DNA of 64,000 nt from the NCBI RefSeq assembly GCF_042651965.1, contig NZ_JBHSDY010000007.1, positions 288,847-352,846 of the forward strand. Reading direction: 5' to 3'. Of this stretch, positions 63,106 to 64,000 are shown piece by piece. The notes below the pieces were generated by a model. It saw nothing but the letters and a program-made list of their open reading frames with translations. It was not told where the DNA came from and did no database searches. Position 1 is the stretch's first letter. Each line of letters begins with the position of its first letter. The DNA comes from Castellaniella hirudinis (GTDB taxonomy: Bacteria > Pseudomonadota > Gammaproteobacteria > Burkholderiales > Burkholderiaceae_B). The translations under genes and the position numbers were made by a program.

Positions 63106-63192
63106 GGTGGGGTGCCCGAGTGGTTAAAGGGGGCAGACTGTAAATCTGTTGGCCTTGCGCCTACGTTGGTTCGAATCCAACCCCCACCACCA
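63106..63192 (+). tRNA. tRNA-Tyr (anticodon GTA)
   Basis: The acceptor strand GGTGGGG (63106-63112) pairs with CCCCACC (63182-63188). The discriminator A and an encoded CCA end it. The anticodon GTA is at 63140-63142 in loop ctGTAaa, and the long variable arm expected of tRNA-Tyr is present, with a TTCGAATC T-loop. Confidence 0.95.
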
Positions 63193-63243
63193 TGCGAACG
63201 ATGTCCTGCGCTGATTGCAAGGATATCGACAGGGATCCGAATC

Positions 63244-63317
63244 GCGGGTGTAGCTCAATGGTAGAGCAGAAGCCTTCCAAGCTTACGACGAGGGTTCGAT
63301 TCCCTTCACCCGCTCCA
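63244..63317 (+). tRNA. tRNA-Gly (anticodon TCC)
   Basis: GCGGGTG (63244-63250) pairs with CACCCGC (63307-63313), followed by T and encoded CCA. The anticodon loop is CTTCCAA (TCC), and the T-loop is TTCGATTC. Confidence 0.95.
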
Positions 63318-63352
63318 GCGGGTCCGGTTCGACGGATGTCGAAATGAATACC

Positions 63353-63427
<75 letters not shown>

Positions 63428-63463
63428 CAAATCTTGTGATCATTCCACAGTCAGGAGTCAGCC

Positions 63464-64000
<537 letters not shown>

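Overview
The window is a GC-rich chromosomal segment of a betaproteobacterium, most likely Burkholderiales and probably an Alcaligenaceae/Bordetella-like genus. The gene order supports this: mnmE-yidC-yidD-rnpA-rpmH divergent from dnaA-dnaN-gyrB, then mnmG-rsmG-parA-parB about 26 kb away, then tRNA-Tyr, tRNA-Gly, tRNA-Thr and tuf. The species cannot be fixed from the sequence alone. The segment lies next to the replication origin.

Region by region. (1) 1-11.5 kb: a type I secretion locus made of the C-terminal 2025 residues of a giant repetitive adhesin, a TolC-like outer membrane protein, an ABC exporter with a degenerate C39-like domain, an HlyD-family adaptor and a small BamE-like lipoprotein-type protein. 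(2) 11.5-23.6 kb: ordinary metabolic and stress genes (argD, eamA, a MOSC protein, dinB, a heavy-metal-binding protein, a NarK-like transporter, ohrR-ohrA, an old yellow enzyme with a divergent LysR regulator, an alpha/beta hydrolase, an FAD oxidoreductase and a small monooxygenase). (3) 23.6-32.9 kb: the dnaA-region housekeeping cluster. (4) 32.9-45.5 kb: an AT-richer accessory island bounded by a perfect 14-bp inverted repeat. It carries an ArsC/Spx-like gene, an apparent IS remnant and a tightly overlapping five-gene operon that I interpret as a Druantia-type anti-phage system with a permuted gene order: unknown gene, DruE-like helicase, DruA (DUF4338), CoiA-zinc-finger protein, coiled-coil protein. 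(5) 45.6-47.5 kb: an arsR-acr3-arsC arsenic resistance operon. (6) 47.7-57.8 kb: a YXWGXW-repeat envelope protein, a GNAT enzyme, a LacI-controlled amidohydrolase/TauE/permease locus with four operator-like palindromes, a universal stress protein, a metallophosphoesterase, a methionine-type aminotransferase and a cold-shock protein. (7) 57.8-64 kb: a 938-bp non-coding region with four parS sites and a diverged tandem duplication (candidate oriC/centromere), the mnmG-rsmG-parA-parB operon, three tRNAs and the start of tuf.

How the genes work together. The type I apparatus probably exports the adjacent adhesin. OhrR probably represses its own operon with ohrA. The LacI protein probably controls its own operon and the divergent permease. 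ParB probably binds the parS cluster just upstream of its own operon. The Druantia-like genes overlap by 1-8 nt, which suggests translational coupling as a single defence unit. Function assignments rest on recognised motifs and neighbourhood. No database search was run.
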